Source of the DNA: Caprimulgus europaeus
Taxonomy: Eukaryota; Chordata; Aves; Caprimulgiformes; Caprimulgidae
DNA length: 64,000 bases
Direction: 5' to 3'
Assembly (NCBI GenBank): GCA_907165065.1
Contig: OU015540.1
Span: forward strand, 3,952,001-4,016,000
In this document: one piece after another, positions 10,853-22,111 of the stretch
Position numbering within the stretch: position 1 is the stretch's first letter
Layout: each line of letters opens with the position of its first letter
Program-made: the position numbers and the translations under genes
Notes under the pieces: generated by a model
Databases searched by the model: none
The model's input: the letters and a program-made list of their open reading frames with translations, nothing else
Told to the model about the DNA's origin: nothing

Positions 10853-13800
10853 AGCTCTCAGTGTTAGCCCCAGCCACCTTGTCTGTGCTACCAAAGTGAA
10901 TTCAGATAAATATGCCCTAGATGAGAAAATAAAAGATGAGTCTGTTAATCAAGATTGCAATATCTGTAGGAAAACAGAAAGTAGCTGAGAGGTTTTGAGC
11001 ATTCATCAGGGACAGACAGCATTGCCTGTAGGGGCAAATTTGCAAGTCAGTGAGAGGAAATTTAATCTTTTCAAAGATCAGATCTATAAAAAACCTCTTT
11101 CTTCTTGGATTCTGTATTAGAGCTTAAAGAAATCCTCCTTTCTCTGCAGCATATGGCAGAAGTATGTAGCACACAGAAACAGAGGAATGAGAGTTCAGTT
11201 GAAAACCCCAATGTTTTACATTTTCACTGGCAATTTCAAAATTAAAAAATACTCTGGAAAAAAGGAAAGCCTTTGGAATCTTTGCAGAAGTAAACTGTTG
11301 AAAGGGCTTGATTTGGGCTTGGTCAAAACTATTTTTTCCTTTTGACATGTAAAAATATGAAGGCAAAATAAAATCAACTGACAAAGTTCAAGAAAATGGG
11401 AACCAATAATGCTTCCTGTGAAATGTTAATAAATATAAACGAACTGTGATGCTTGGGGAAGCATTTTAAAATGATTGTTTTTATTTCTTCTGAGGGGACA
11501 TCTTTGTGTGACCTACCAGCAACCTAGCAGTGAGGGGCTGGTACTTCCAAAATGGGAGGAATTGTTCTTCCCCATCGTTTTAGCATCATCAAGGGTCTCC
11601 AGAACAGGGTTCACCTGGGTGATTTGATCTTCCAGGGATTCCTACAAAAACAAAAGAAAAGTCAGCATCAGTAGGATGCTCAACACTGAAGACAATGTTG
11701 AGCACAACTACTCCTCACCATCCAAAGCAACCCAGTAAATGCATTTTCTGTCAGTCAGCTCCCACAGAAAGCTGAATTATTGCTGTGAGCAGGACTTGTT
11801 TTCAGGGTCAGCCCTACCAAAGGCTCCCCACAGAGGTCCAACCTTGTGGATTTGGGCCAGGCAGGAGTCTGGCAAATCTCTCCAGTTCCAAGAAGCAACA
11901 CCAAATGCAAAGTGTACTGCAGTTTTCAGGGCTCAGTACTTCAGTCTTCCAGAAAAGAGTTTTTGGGATGTGCCAGGATTGAGAGACCCACAGAGGAATG
12001 GTAGGGCAGCAGGGATCTGCAGGTGGAGAGCTGGGAAGGAGTGAGGTTTGTTATGGAGGAGGAGGAAGGTGGTTCCAAGGGTAGAGGGCAGCATAAGACA
12101 GGTTGGGAATGCGTGTAGGGTAGGGACAGCCTCGGGGGGGCGGGGGGAGAAGTTGTGGAGGAGGAAACAGGCGTAGAGGTACAAGCTGGGACACGACAAT
12201 CCCGAGCTCTGGTGTGGAGGAAGCTGAAAGGAGAAATAGGAAGCCAGCGAAGGAATCCCACAAGGCTAGAATAACAGGATTTTTGCTGCAAGGCCAAATG
12301 TAGCTGCTATTTATGTCTTGAAATTCTGAATTGTTTTACTGACCCTCACAGCAGAGGCAGAGGGGAGAGAAAAAAGAACAAATAAAAAAAGGAAAGAGAG
12401 GAGAGGAGAGGAGAGGAGAGGAGAGGAGAGGAGAGGAGAGGAGAGGAGAGGAGAGGAGAGGAGAGGAGAGGAGAGGAGAGGAGAGGAGAGGAGAGGAGAG
12501 GAGAGGAGAGGAGAGGAGAGGAGAGGAGAGGAGAGGAGAGGAGAGGAGAGGAGAGGAGAGGAGAGGAGAGGAGAGAAGAGAAAAAAGAGAAGAGAAGAGA
12601 AGAGAAGAGAAGAGAAGAGAAGAGAAGAGAAGAGAAGAGAAGAGAAGAGAAGAGAAGAGAAGAGAAGAGAAGAGAAGAGAAGAGAAGAGAAGAGAAGAGA
12701 AGAGAAGAGAAGAGAAGAGAAGAGAAGAGAAGAGCAACCACTGCTCTCAGCCTTAGAAGCTGCAATGCCTCTGCATGCTGAAGCAGCTGTTAGCACGGAG
12801 GGCTTCATTCTTTTTACTACCAAACACACTTCTTTGCTATTGTAAGAAAAAAGACCAGGTCTCCCTCCCTGATTATTGGTGCTTCTATCACTTTTATTAT
12901 TTGTCCAACTTGCTCTTCAGAATGTTTTATCCAGATAAACCCCTTTGTACTATGTCTTGTTTTTGCAGGTGGCAGGAAATAAAGTGCTGGAAAATCCCAC
13001 CTGGCCGAGGATCCCTGAGGCTGCTCTGCAGCGCTCTTCTCTCCAGAGTCTCCGTGCTCTCTGCAAACACTGTGATTATTCCTCCCACTGCTATTTATTG
13101 CAGTTTCCAGACCACCTGCAAGCCCCCAGAGCTCTGTACAAGGGTAGATTCATCGCAGCCATAGATCAATATCACCCTCTGTTTTATGAATGGGAAAGCA
13201 GAAATGCAGGGAATTCATTTGAAGACAGAGCAGAGCAAAGCAGAGAACTCAAATGTCCTGGTGCTTTGCCACTTGCTCTTAACAAGTGACAGACAGGGAC
13301 AAGAAGCTTGGACATGAGCTGACAGTGGAAGATTTAAGTCACACACCCAATTTACTGGCCCTCTGAGTCAGGACCAGCTCCTGTCCTGCTGTTACCCCAT
13401 GCTGCTTTGCCATTCCCCTCTGCCTTTTCAAATCATGGATCCTCATGTGGGTGTAGTGCTGACAGAGGGTGTCCAGGACGCTGGCCTCATTCAGGAAGGT
13501 CATGTTTGCCACGTCCTCAACCTGGGTGAACTTGGACGGGTTCATCATGCACCATTCCATCCATCTGCTGGACATTCCTCATGGTCTGCAGTGTTGGGGA
13601 ACAGGAAGAAGGTGGTGTTATCCAAGATAGATCTCCATGGACCACATGGGAAGACGCTTTCTTGTACACACTTTCACTTCAAGTCTTGTTCTAGCTGCCA
13701 CTGCCCCTGGCTGGTCGCCTCAGGAAAGGAATCCCACAAACCAGCTGACCCATAGAGCAAAATAGGTCTGGACTCAGATGTTGCACTTCTTGGGGCAGTA

Positions 13801-13935
13801 GGCTGCTGCTTTCCTGTTGAACCCATAAGGTAGAGCTTAGCTGGTTGGTTCCCATCTTCACCATGACTTTGTCATCCTTTTCAGACTGGATCTCCCCAGC
13901 AAGGAAACACCGTTTCGCATCCTTCACCCGCAGGA
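10853..13935 (-). pseudogene. MYH16: Decayed muscle-type myosin heavy chain, MYH16 remnant
   Basis: Four exons of a class II myosin motor lie in the correct 5'-3' order on the minus strand. (A) About 13935-13841: 'DAKRCFLAGEIQSEKDDKV', the SH3-like N-terminal subdomain, shortened. (B) 13585-13435: 'NPSKFTQVEDVANMTFLNEA' and 'SVLDTL..HYTHMRI'. (C) 11641-11549: exactly 93 bp, 'SLEDQITQVNPVLE' and 'AKTMGKNNSSHF', matching the family's LEDQIxxANPxLEAFGNAKTxRNxNSSRF. (D) 10916-10853: exactly 64 bp, 'FI*IHFGSTDKVAGANTES', matching GKFIRIHFGTTGKxAGADIES. Acceptors of B, C and D are good. Donors of A, B and C are lost, B carries a frameshifting insertion, and D has a stop where Arg is expected. The MYH16 assignment rests on synteny (upstream of and divergent from KPNA7, as in mammals) plus motor similarity. 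Exons between B and C, including the P-loop exon, were not found. It cannot make a motor. Confidence 0.85.
12396..12734. repeat. Pentanucleotide polypurine array, (GGAGA)n then (GAAGA)n
   Basis: About 180 bp of near-perfect GGAGA repeats pass through a short A-rich junction (near 12575-12595) into about 140 bp of GAAGA repeats. The plus strand is purine throughout. The three long minus-strand open frames across it (SSLLF/SPLLS repeats) are artefacts of a stop-free pentamer whose period is not a multiple of three. It sits in the MYH16 remnant between exons B and C. Confidence 0.98.
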
Positions 13936-13939
13936 TGTC

Positions 13940-16900
13940 TTGATGTTATCAGGAACCTGTCACTGGCAGCCTGCCTATGGCCAAGGAGGAGGGTCTTTCT
14001 CCCATCTTCTGTTCCTGAACACCATAAGACCCTAAATCCCAATTCTGGTGAGGGCAGTTCTTGGGAGGAGGGAGCCAGTGGGATTGCAGGAGCACTGAGG
14101 GTGTTGGTGGTTCCCAGAGAAACCCATTAAGTACCTCTAAGTCAGAGCAACCACAGAGCTTCTCACTCCCTCCCCGGAGTAAGGCAACCCCTGTGCAGGT
14201 GCCTCCTGTGCAGTCTGGGCAGGGACCCTCTTAGTGTGAAAGGCTACAGCAGTGCACAAAGCAGCACAAATGCAGGCACAGCTGTAAAAGGGGTTCAGAG
14301 GAACCTGAAAGGGAGGACCTGCTTCACCAGCTTCTGTCTTCAGCCACCAAAAGCCACCAGGATCATCCAAGAGAGTCCATGGCACATCCACTTCACATGC
14401 TCCTTGGTTTTCACCCTTGTCACAACCTGAGAGCGTACCTGTGGCAAAGCCATTCCGCAGGAGGGAGTGGGGGAGTTCAAAGACATGAGTCATGTCCCAA
14501 GGCTTTGCCTTTTTTGGGACCTGTTCCATGTTGGGAGCAGACTATGTCCCACACTCCAGGCAGTCTTCCTTCCCCCACCCACACATCTGAACTAGCTTTA
14601 GCGTTGTCAAGGCAACAGTCACACTGCTGGTGGTGAGCACTCTGTCAGTGTCCAGCTACCTCACGAGGTGCCTCCTGGGGACCGGCGATACCCGCTCGAC
14701 TTGCTGCTGATTTCATCACTGCTCTGCATTGCTTAGATTAAAGGGAACACTGGCTACGTGGTGGCTTTGTTTGGCTGTAGGGACACACTGGCTGTAGGGA
14801 CACCCTGCCCACGCCAAGGGCTGTCCTTTCCACCTCTGCAGCCCCAAGCAATGCTCTGCACCAGCCTTGTGAGTCACCGGAGTTAGAGTCAGCCTGGGGT
14901 TGGTGGGAGAAGCCCCTGGGTGGCAAGGGGATTCCTTGTCAGCAGGGTCTGGTTTGAGAGGCTTCTGCTTGGGCTGGAGACAGAATAGCTTGGCACTGGT
15001 TAGAGATGATGATGGCACTGGCCCTTCTGGTGATCTTTTTCCCCACTGTCCTCCTGAAAACCTGGGTGGGCTAAAAATGTGTGTGTGCAAGGACTCCAAG
15101 GCAGCAGTGCCACAGCTTTGGAAACCCATTTCAGGGCTCAAAAAGGTGCTGGTGTAACACTATCGATTACAGCCTGCTGCTCTGGGATTAATTTCACCCA
15201 TAAAGCAGGAAGGAGAGACTTTCCTCTATTTCCACTTCTGATCAGGCAGAGATAAGGAGCAAGAACAGCTCAGCAGTCGTTTCCCCCCTCAATCTATACA
15301 GTTAAATCTATAGAATTGCTGGGTTTAGGTGACCATATTTGCAATGTGTTTTGGGGAATTCATTCTGTGGCCCCTTCCCACAGAGGGGTCAGGACTACAC
15401 TGGATCTGTCACCTCCCTGAAATACGTGGACTAACGTGGTCTGTGAAACAGAGCCATGAAATGTTAAACCAAACACCTACAGAAGATAAATGCATGTGGC
15501 TGAAAACAGTCCATCCTTGCATCAAACAGTTTCTTGGGTGCAGGTCTCAGAGCTTTATGGAACTTTAAATCTTTATGCCTCACCTTCCTTTTACAGCTGC
15601 AGAAACTGAGGCTCAATGTGATGACAACTTACATCTTCAGAGTTGTCCACCCAGTCTTTGGCAGACAAAGTAGCTACAAAAAAAATCTATTTTAGTCTGG
15701 TTCTTCAGTCTGAGGTCAGTAGGAGTGACTGGTGCTTAGCTTCTCTAAAGACAGCCCTAAGCTGTGTTGGTTAGAGACAATATATGTTTTTAAAAGCTTA
15801 GGAGTAAATGTAGTCCCAAAAGCCTTGGGTGAAGGAAGCGGTAAGGACATGGCAACAACTGGGGGTGAGTTAAAATTCATGATCACATGGAATTTAATAA
15901 ACTTTCAGTTGAAATACCTGTGAGATCAAGTCTACCTGTTATAAAACACTGAATATAAATGCAGACAGGTTTCATGTCGACCTGCAGGCACTGTGCTTTT
16001 CTCTTTCTGCCTCTGCTTGCACTTTCTGCCCCATGGAGGTATAAGGTCCTTGCTGATCTCCACCCCACACCTCTTCCCAGCCATCACATATAGCAAGTAC
16101 CTACCAGGCTCAGCCCATGATCCTGGAAGGTGTGTCTTGAGAAGGTCTGGCCAGGCTCTTTCATAGGTGTCCAAAGGGCTTAAGCTAGCTCTTAGGTGTT
16201 AAAAATGATGACACTTTCCTTATCCATAAGTTGGGTGGACTGTGGTGCTGGGAGCCTGGTTGGGAAGGCTTTGGTCCCTCAGGAGGAATCAGATAACGCT
16301 TTGTTTCATGGGGATTTCTCTTTGTCTTTCCTTTCCTTGTAGGATGCACTCAGCTGCTGGAGTGTAGAGACAAGAGGCTGAAATAAAAAGATCATCTAAT
16401 GAAGCCTTCATTCCAAGATGTCCTTGGCTGTGCCCTCCTTGCCAAGCAGGACTGGTGGGGTTCATCGGTGAGAGGAGCTGATCTTTGGCAGACAAACCTC
16501 AGACTGAATCCTTGGCAGACAAACCTCAGACTGAATCCTTGGCAGGAGCAGCCACCTAGGTGACCTGACTGCCTCTTGGTGAAATTAAAGTTTCATTTTC
16601 AAATAATTTCTGGGCCCCATGTTTATGATGAATAAATTCTGTGTGTTTGCCACAACAAACTGTGTTGTATCTTCCTTGTTTCAGTTGCTCAGTGGATGTG
16701 AACTGCCCCAAAGGACAACTGCTCTGGATCAACTTTTAGTATTTCCCTGCTGTCTTTGCCTCAGCTGGAGTGTCTGGGATGTGGTCACTCTGCAAGTACT
16801 GCCATTGTGGGTGTTTTGGGTGAATACACTTGGGATGGAGTTTCCAAGCAGGAAGATTCAGATAAACAGTTGCTTTGAGGTGAGAATTAGAGAGTTCATG

Positions 16901-17850
16901 TTACACCCACCTCTTGAATTTGTAACTGACTATTCACCCTGAAAATCTGATGCTATGAACTCAGCGTGTCCCGTCAGGAGCAGAATAATCCCACAGAAAC
17001 CATCACCAGCTGGAGTCTTGAATAGTGAGAATTGTGATTAACTTCTCAGGAATGTATCCAGAGCAAGTCAGGTTTTCTGGGCTTTTTTAGGTAATTATTT
17101 CAAACCTTGAATCTGTGAATGAAGATTCGAAGCAGTTCTCAGGCAAACATCTGAAAGAAAGACGTGAAATGCGTCAAATAAATACTGGGTTCTGCCCTGT
17201 TCACTCGTGTGTAACCTGCAGAGATGTCTGCTCTGACCACACAGGAGGAGTGAGCTGCAAAGGGAGCAATTGGATCTCTCCATGAAGTGATACAGGTCAG
17301 AATGGCAAACCTGAAATAGCTCTGAGCTCACTCAACCCATGGACAGCTCAGTGACAGCTAGAACTCAGCTGAATTGCTTCCTGAGCAACTGGGGGGCCTC
17401 TTGCTGCGTGTAATGAAATGTCACTGTGGTTTTCATAGCACGGGCCCCATCCTGGAGGGTCCCTGGCCACGCTGTTCTCCAGCACATCAGCACACTCTGT
17501 AAATCCCTCTGGGACAGCCTGGGCTGGGCTGCAGCTGCTCCATCCAGCCACATCCCGCTACAGTGGTGGTATTGTCTGGTGAGGAGGTTTGTGAAGGTTC
17601 TCTTGGAGACCAAAGGAGACGTGTTCTGCAGTGACACGTCCTGATAGCGCGGCACAGCGAGCTCCGCGGGCAGCGGGTCACGGGGAGGGAGCTGTCTGCT
17701 CGGCAGGATGTTTGCCTTTGGCGTGAGCTCAGTGTCTTGCTCTGACACAGATTTCTTCACCTTAAGTGAGACTCAGAGTCCAGCTTTCCTGCCTGAAGGC
17801 ACGATGGGAAGCACAACTGTGTCTCAGATTGGAAAACAGTCTTCAGATAA
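13940..17850. other. Intergenic DNA upstream of MYH16 remnant
   Basis: No gene recognised. The MYH16 promoter and any 5' untranslated exons would have been here on the minus strand. I see no further myosin coding sequence. Short overlapping frames on both strands (for example 14137-14529 minus and 14716-15141 minus) have no recognisable domain. Confidence 0.5.
16485..16545. repeat. 27-bp tandem duplication
   Basis: A 27-bp unit beginning TTGGCAGACAAACCTCAGAC occurs twice in perfect tandem at 16485 and 16512, with the first 7 bases repeated again at 16539. It is a simple local duplication. Confidence 0.95.
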
Positions 17851-17854
17851 GGGG

Positions 17855-18660
17855 CAAATCACAGAATCATCGACTGGTTTGGGTTGGAAGGGACCTCAGA
17901 GATCATCCAGTTCCAACCTCCCCTGCTGTGGACAAGGTTGCCAACCACTGGATGAGGCTGCCCAGGGCCCCATCCAACCTGGCCTTGAATCCTCCAGGGA
18001 TGTGGCATCCACAGCTTCTCTGGGCAACCTGTTCCAGTGCCTCACCACTCTCTGGGTGAAAAATTTCCTCCTAATATCAAACCTCAATCTCCCCTCTCTT
18101 AAAGCCATTTCCTCTTGTCCTATCACTCTCTGCCCATGGCAAAAGTCTCTCTTCCTCCTGTTTCTAAGCTCCTTCAAGTACTGGAAGGCTGCAATGAGAT
18201 CTCCCTGGAGCCTTCTGCAAGCTAAACAAGCCCAGCTCCCTCAACCTTTCTTCCTAAGAGAGGGGCTCCAGCCCTCTGATCATCCTCCTGGCTCCTCTGG
18301 ACCCACTCCAACAGTTCCACACCTTCCTTGTGTTGGGGGCTCCAGGCCTGGACACAAAACTCCAGCTGGGGCCTCCCAAGGGCAGAGTAGCGGGGACAGT
18401 CCCCTCCCTCACCCTGCTGCCCACCCCACTTCTGATGCAGCCCAGGACACAGTTGGCTTTCCAGGCTGCAATCCCACACTGCTGACTCATGTCGAGCTTC
18501 TCATCCACCAGCACTCCCAGGTCCTTCTCAGCAGGGCTATTCTCCATGAGTTCTTCTCCCAGTTTGTCCACATACCTGGGATTGCCCCAACCCAAGTGCA
18601 CAACCTTTCACTTGGCCTTGTTGAACCTCATAATGCAGACTGTGTGGAAGAAAGGCTCTG
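17855..18660 (-). mobile_element. CR1 LINE, 5'-truncated, decayed
   Basis: On the minus strand this carries the C-terminal CR1 ORF2 region in several frames: '[20 protein letters not shown]', '[21 protein letters not shown]', '[10 protein letters not shown]', then 'FFTQRVVRHWNRLPREAVDA'. The 3' tail is near 17880 (plus-strand TTGGAAGGGACCTCAGAGATC), ending with 'acagaatca', the CR1 octamer. The reading frame shifts at least twice, so the copy is dead. The 378-codon plus-strand open frame at 17708-18844 is mostly antisense to this element and is not a gene. Confidence 0.95.
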
Positions 18661-18760
18661 GTCTCACCCTCTGAGTGTTGCCAGGGATCCCAGGCTAGAT
18701 TCAGGTGTCCGTAATGACATTCCCAGTTACAAAGAAGGGGGTTGCAAACGTCCAGAGGGC

Positions 18761-18803
18761 AGGGAGTGGGACAGGGAGTGGGACAGGGAGTGGGACAGGG
18801 AGT
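18761..18803. repeat. 12-bp minisatellite, about 3.5 copies
   Basis: GGGAGTGGGACA is repeated head to tail just outside the 5' end of the CR1 copy. No function is evident. Confidence 0.9.
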
Positions 18804-20213
18804 GCAAAACTCACTGTAGAGCCCCAGCCTTTGCCCTGTGGTGACAAAGCTGTGGAGTAACAAGGAACTTGGTTCAGATGCTGCCTTTTGGGGTTGCATT
18901 TCAATAGCAGCAGCAAAGTGATCTGTGGTGGTTGGGAGAGGAATGGTATCCAGGTCAGAAAGCCCTGCTGCAGGATCACAGGGTTCTATAAAGATCTGGC
19001 CTAGGAGACTGCGAGATGGTTTTGTATTTATTAGTCATTGACAAAATAATGCTGGTTCTGTAAGGAAAGCTGCCCCCTCATTCTCAGCTGTTGGCTCTTG
19101 CTTGCTTGGGGAGGATCAGTGTGTTCCTGTGAGGGCTGCAGGGTATCGGCTGCACGGAGACACGACCAAGTCTCTAACCAAACAAGGGCAGGTCGCTGCT
19201 CAGGGGACACAGAGGGCCTGACTGGGAGGAGGCCAAGTGCTTTCCAGTCCCACAAGGTGCTCAGTGAGTTGTGGGTCCTGCAGAAGACAATCTGAGTGGT
19301 TACACCATCACAAACTCTGCGGGGAAGTGTGTGCACGTGGAAGTGAAAGTCTTTCTGGTGTCTAACTTCTCAGTGTTCAGCTTTCCAACTGTAGCACCTT
19401 TGGAATGCAAGGAATGATGGAGACCAAGCAAACAGCCCCAAAACTTCTGAAGGTTGTTTGAAAGGAAAAAAGAAGGGGAAAAATTCCCCACAAACCTCTG
19501 GCACGTGGCATCAAACTGACCACACACAGACCATGGGCAAGGCTGGGAATTTCTAACCCAGAGCACAGACTTTGGCTGCTTGAGCTCATGGAGGGACACA
19601 GAGCAGTGATGAGTGTCCCTGCCCTGGGTGGACCAGCTGCACAGAGGGCTGAGCCAACTGTCCCACCAGGGTTTAGCTGTGTCTGCCAGCAGCATGAGAG
19701 TGTTGAGTCAGAAACCAAGTCTCTGCCCAGGTCTGGAAGGGAGTGAGGACTAACAGCTGGTGCACCTGCCCATCCATCCTGTCCTGTCTGTCCTACCTTA
19801 GTTCTTCAAATGTGTCTGACACAGAGGTCAGGGACAGCCAAAACCCTCCGAGCCCACCCTACACCTGAGGCAGATCCATCAGTTAATCTTCTCCTAGCCC
19901 CAACCATCAGCCTCAGGGCTCTGTGTCTAGTTCTGGCCAAGGACCACCACCAACCAAATCCTTACGCTTACCCAGAAACCATCGGAAGCCACAACCTCGT
20001 CCTGGACAGGGAAGTCTCCCAGCACCCAGCAGTGGGACTGGACCAGCCCCAACTCAACTCCATCCCCAGCCTGGGACTGTCCCTGAGTCTGTCCCTTCCA
20101 GCACAGGCCTAGGGCTGCTTCCCACCACCATCCACAGCGTGGGACAAGGACACCAGTAAAACCACAGCCATACCCCTCACTATAGGCTGTGATGACCATG
20201 GTCTCAACATGGG

Positions 20214-20400
20214 CATAGAACCATGGCATGGTTTGGGTTGGAAGGGACCTTTCAAGGCCATCTAGTCCAACCCCCCTGCAGTAAGCAGGGACATCTTCAA
20301 CCAGATCAGGTTGCTCAGAGCCTCCTCCAACCTGACCGTGAATGTTTCCAGGGTTGGGGCATCTACCACCTCTCTGAGCAACCTGTGCCAGTGAATCAGC
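20214..20400 (-). mobile_element. CR1 LINE 3' tail fragment
   Basis: Plus-strand sequence from 'GGTTTGGGTTGGAAGGGACC' (20229) through 'CATCTAGTCCAACCCCCCTG' to 'TCTGAGCAACCTGTGCCAGTG' is the reverse complement of the CR1 3' region. Only the last 190 bp or so are present. It is non-coding. Confidence 0.93.
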
Positions 20401-20409
20401 AACTTCATT

Positions 20410-22100
20410 AGCAGGTGTGCAAGGCCTTCACCATGTGTGTTTGGGAGACCACCAGCTGGAATGCTTCACGTGGTGGGTACCTCCTGTTCACTTTACCTTG
20501 CCTGTGACATTCAGGAGCAGAACAGACAAGGTGGAGCAGGCAGGAGGGGCTCTGCTGTTCCTCCTCCCCTTCTTTCCCTTTTTCCCAGGTAGCTGTGTAC
20601 CTCAGCCTCAGCAAAATGGACCACATGGACCTTCTACCTGCTCAGAGTGACACACAGAACCTGAGTTCATACTTTTATCTATCTAATCCCCAAATATAAA
20701 CAGCCCCAGTAAAAACAAATCTGCTTGGAGGATCGCACCAGCTGGACGGTGCTGCCCAGGGGCTGGTGAGGAGGGATCTGCTCCCCCCAGCTTGTCCAGG
20801 ACAGACCTCAGAGCAGTGGAGTGGCTGGAGGGAGATGGCACAATGAGATGTAATTACTGAGGGGCCTCCTCTGGAAGCTGATTACCAAATCAGTGTGTGT
20901 ATGAGATGTGAAGCAGCTAAAACAGAGACGAATATCGCCCTGGGGCGTCACAAAAATGATCTTCATCTCCTGGGGTTGGGTGGAATATGCACCTTGAACT
21001 CTCTTTTTAGCATTTCCTAAGCGTGGCTTTCAAACAAAGGCTCTTAAATACCCATTTTAAACAAAGGCACTGATTTCTGTTGAAGTGCTGTCCTCAGCTG
21101 TGATAATGGGAGGTGCTGAAGCAAGGTGAGCAGCCAGCTGGCAGCCCTCCCAGCCCAGGAAACCACAGGAGAACCAGAAAACTCATCTCCTCCTCTAATT
21201 AAGTTGCACACGGACTCCTTGACAGCAAAGTGGCATCCAGAGGCTCAAGACCCCATGATTTATGTGGGTTTTCTGGTATTTTCATGGGGTTTCTCTCCCC
21301 TACATGATTCACAAGGTACTTCTCTCCTTAGCCTTTCTCCTGCTCGGTGCCATGGAGCAAGGTCCCACGTGACTTATACAAAATGATGTGGTTTTTTCAC
21401 CAAGTCTAAGGTTTCTCCATCACTCTGGTGTGCCTTATCCCCAAATACACCATAGATTTCTCTGTTTCAGTTCCTTGAGTTACACATTTAGGGACTAAAG
21501 GAATAATTATTACTGAGCCTGTCTGGGAAAAAAAAAAGCTTTTTGGCCATAGGTGATTGTAGTTCTGCAGCTGAATAAATCAGTGTCCCATAACTGGCAG
21601 AGGATAATGGATTAAATAAATAGCTCTGATTAAGTCTGATGTTATTTTTAAATAATTTCAAAAACTGTTACTCTAATCCCTCTGTGGCTGGCAGAAAGGA
21701 TGCTCCTTAGAAGTTAAAATTAGTTCCTTAACGCTCAGCCTGGTGTGGAGTTACAGACCCTCCAGGGCTGTGCTGCTTTTCTGGGGAATCCTCTTACACC
21801 GTCTGCCTAACGGACATTAGCAACTGCATTTGGCAAGGAGAGGGCTCCCACAACTCCCACCGGTCGCTGTTCTCCTTCCAGGGCTCAGTTAGCTCAGCAG
21901 GAGCTCCCACCAAATCCATCCCAGCTGATGGGATCATCTCTTGGTGTTACACTTCGTGGTGTTACCCACGACACAAGCTCTCTTCTCACACAGCAATTTC
22001 CTTCTCCTTAATTGCTAGGGAAATCCCAGCTCTGCCAGGCATCTTCATCAATAAATATAGATTTCTTCTGTATCTTTATCAATAAATATAGATCCCTTCC
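20410..22100. other. Intergenic DNA, no gene recognised
   Basis: No gene supported. Some AT-rich stretches (20850-21070 and 21580-21720) have an uninterrupted, non-repetitive look often seen in conserved non-coding DNA, but this cannot be shown from one sequence. Confidence 0.4.
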
Positions 22101-22111
22101 ATATAATAGCA

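Noticed and set aside
12311-12829. Minus-strand open frames of 133-172 codons rich in Ser/Leu/Phe/Pro
   Set aside because: By-product of the GGAGA/GAAGA array.
17708-18844. 378-codon plus-strand open frame
   Set aside because: Mostly the antisense strand of a CR1 element plus a 12-bp repeat; no domain and no exon structure.
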